Assembly: GCA_032620915.1 (NCBI GenBank)
Contig: CP136052.1
Span: 2,472,001 to 2,536,000, forward strand
From: Oscillospiraceae bacterium NTUH-002-81
Lineage (GTDB): Bacteria; Bacillota; Clostridia; Lachnospirales; Lachnospiraceae
Length of the DNA stretch: 64,000 nt
Reading direction: 5' to 3'
In this document: positions 63,892-64,000 of the stretch, one piece after another
Layout of the letters: the number at the start of each line of letters is the position of its first letter
Numbering within the stretch: position 1 is the stretch's first letter
Position numbers and translations under genes: made by a program
Notes under the pieces: generated by a model
Told to the model about the DNA's origin: nothing
The model's database searches: none
What the model saw: only the letters and a program-made list of their open reading frames with translations

Positions 63892-64000
63892 TCACTCCGT
63901 TCCTTCCGCTGCTTTGTAGGATCCCTTCTCCGGGCTTCCGACGATGGCCCGCAGACGGTTGCCGATCCGTTTATAGACCAGATAAGTCAAAAAAGAGGTG
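63892..64000 (-). CDS. C-terminal end of an unidentified protein
   Basis: Only the last 35 or so codons are in the window: TSFLTYLVYKRIGNRLRAIV, then GSPEKGSYKAAEGTE and TGA at 63892. The hydrophobic start and basic continuation suggest the tail of a membrane protein. The stop lies 6 nt before the next start codon, so it is probably in the same operon as the FAD oxidoreductase and proC. Confidence 0.55.
   Translation of the reverse strand, partial: TSFLTYLVYKRIGNRLRAIVGSPEKGSYKAAEGTE

Noticed and set aside
62375..63919. 514-codon antisense frame over the FAD oxidoreductase, and a similar 391-codon one over the HipA-like gene (22460-23635)
   Set aside because: Shadow frames of recognisable genes with no RBS and biased, low-information composition.

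Overview
The window is about 64 kb of a Gram-positive, spore-forming, anaerobic Clostridia chromosome, most likely Lachnospiraceae. The evidence is sporulation genes (spoIIM, a SpoVB-type flippase), SufCBDSU and IscS/IscU iron-sulfur systems each next to an Rrf2 regulator, ferredoxin-type proteins, a firmicute-style gap-pgk-tpiA-gpmI-eno run followed by secG-rnr-smpB-ssrA, and strong TTGACA/TATAAT promoters with AGGAGG ribosome binding sites. No rRNA, tRNA, CRISPR array, prophage or complete insertion sequence was seen.

Layout: 0-2 kb carAB (carB cut by the window edge); 2.5-4.6 kb an OmpR/HK two-component pair; 5-8.9 kb a PfkB kinase, a ferredoxin protein, a Crp/Fnr regulator, a methyltransferase and a TfoX-like protein; 8.9-13.35 kb a visibly AT-richer accessory patch (81-bp repeat, Fic protein, flavodoxin-ferredoxin, two gene remnants, SDR plus divergent LysR); 13.3-19.1 kb sufCBDSU and a divergent Rrf2; 19.3-21.5 kb a lipoprotein / ECF sigma / anti-sigma cassette; 21.7-23.5 kb AlkD-like and HipA-like proteins; 23.6-34.6 kb ssrA, smpB, rnr, secG, eno, a polysaccharide deacetylase and lower glycolysis; 34.8-47.9 kb a PHP phosphatase and four c-di-GMP-type signalling proteins with a ComEC-like hydrolase, an MMPL exporter and small proteins; 47.9-51.2 kb a TAXI-TRAP transporter; 51.4-54.7 kb iscR-iscS-iscU-mnmA; 54.8-57.6 kb flippase and DAHP synthase; 57.7-64 kb an Rpn-type nuclease, xerD, spoIIM, a Nudix hydrolase, proC and an FAD oxidoreductase.

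Two things stand out. First, a family of about 165-bp elements recurs between genes (2274-2442, 4792-4956, 18350-18513, with shorter or diverged relatives at 18655, 19222, 31429 and 51238). Each has terminal inverted repeats and a two-hairpin layout. Stem sequences differ between copies while pairing is kept, and most copies lie just upstream of a recognisable promoter. This is the best candidate here for an undescribed element or structured RNA. Second, at least eight reading-frame breaks in seven otherwise normal genes (RR, HK, sufB, the deacetylase, two c-di-GMP proteins, xerD) are all explained by one extra base in a homopolymer. That points to systematic homopolymer over-calling in the sequence rather than biology, so the genes are annotated as intact but frame-broken.
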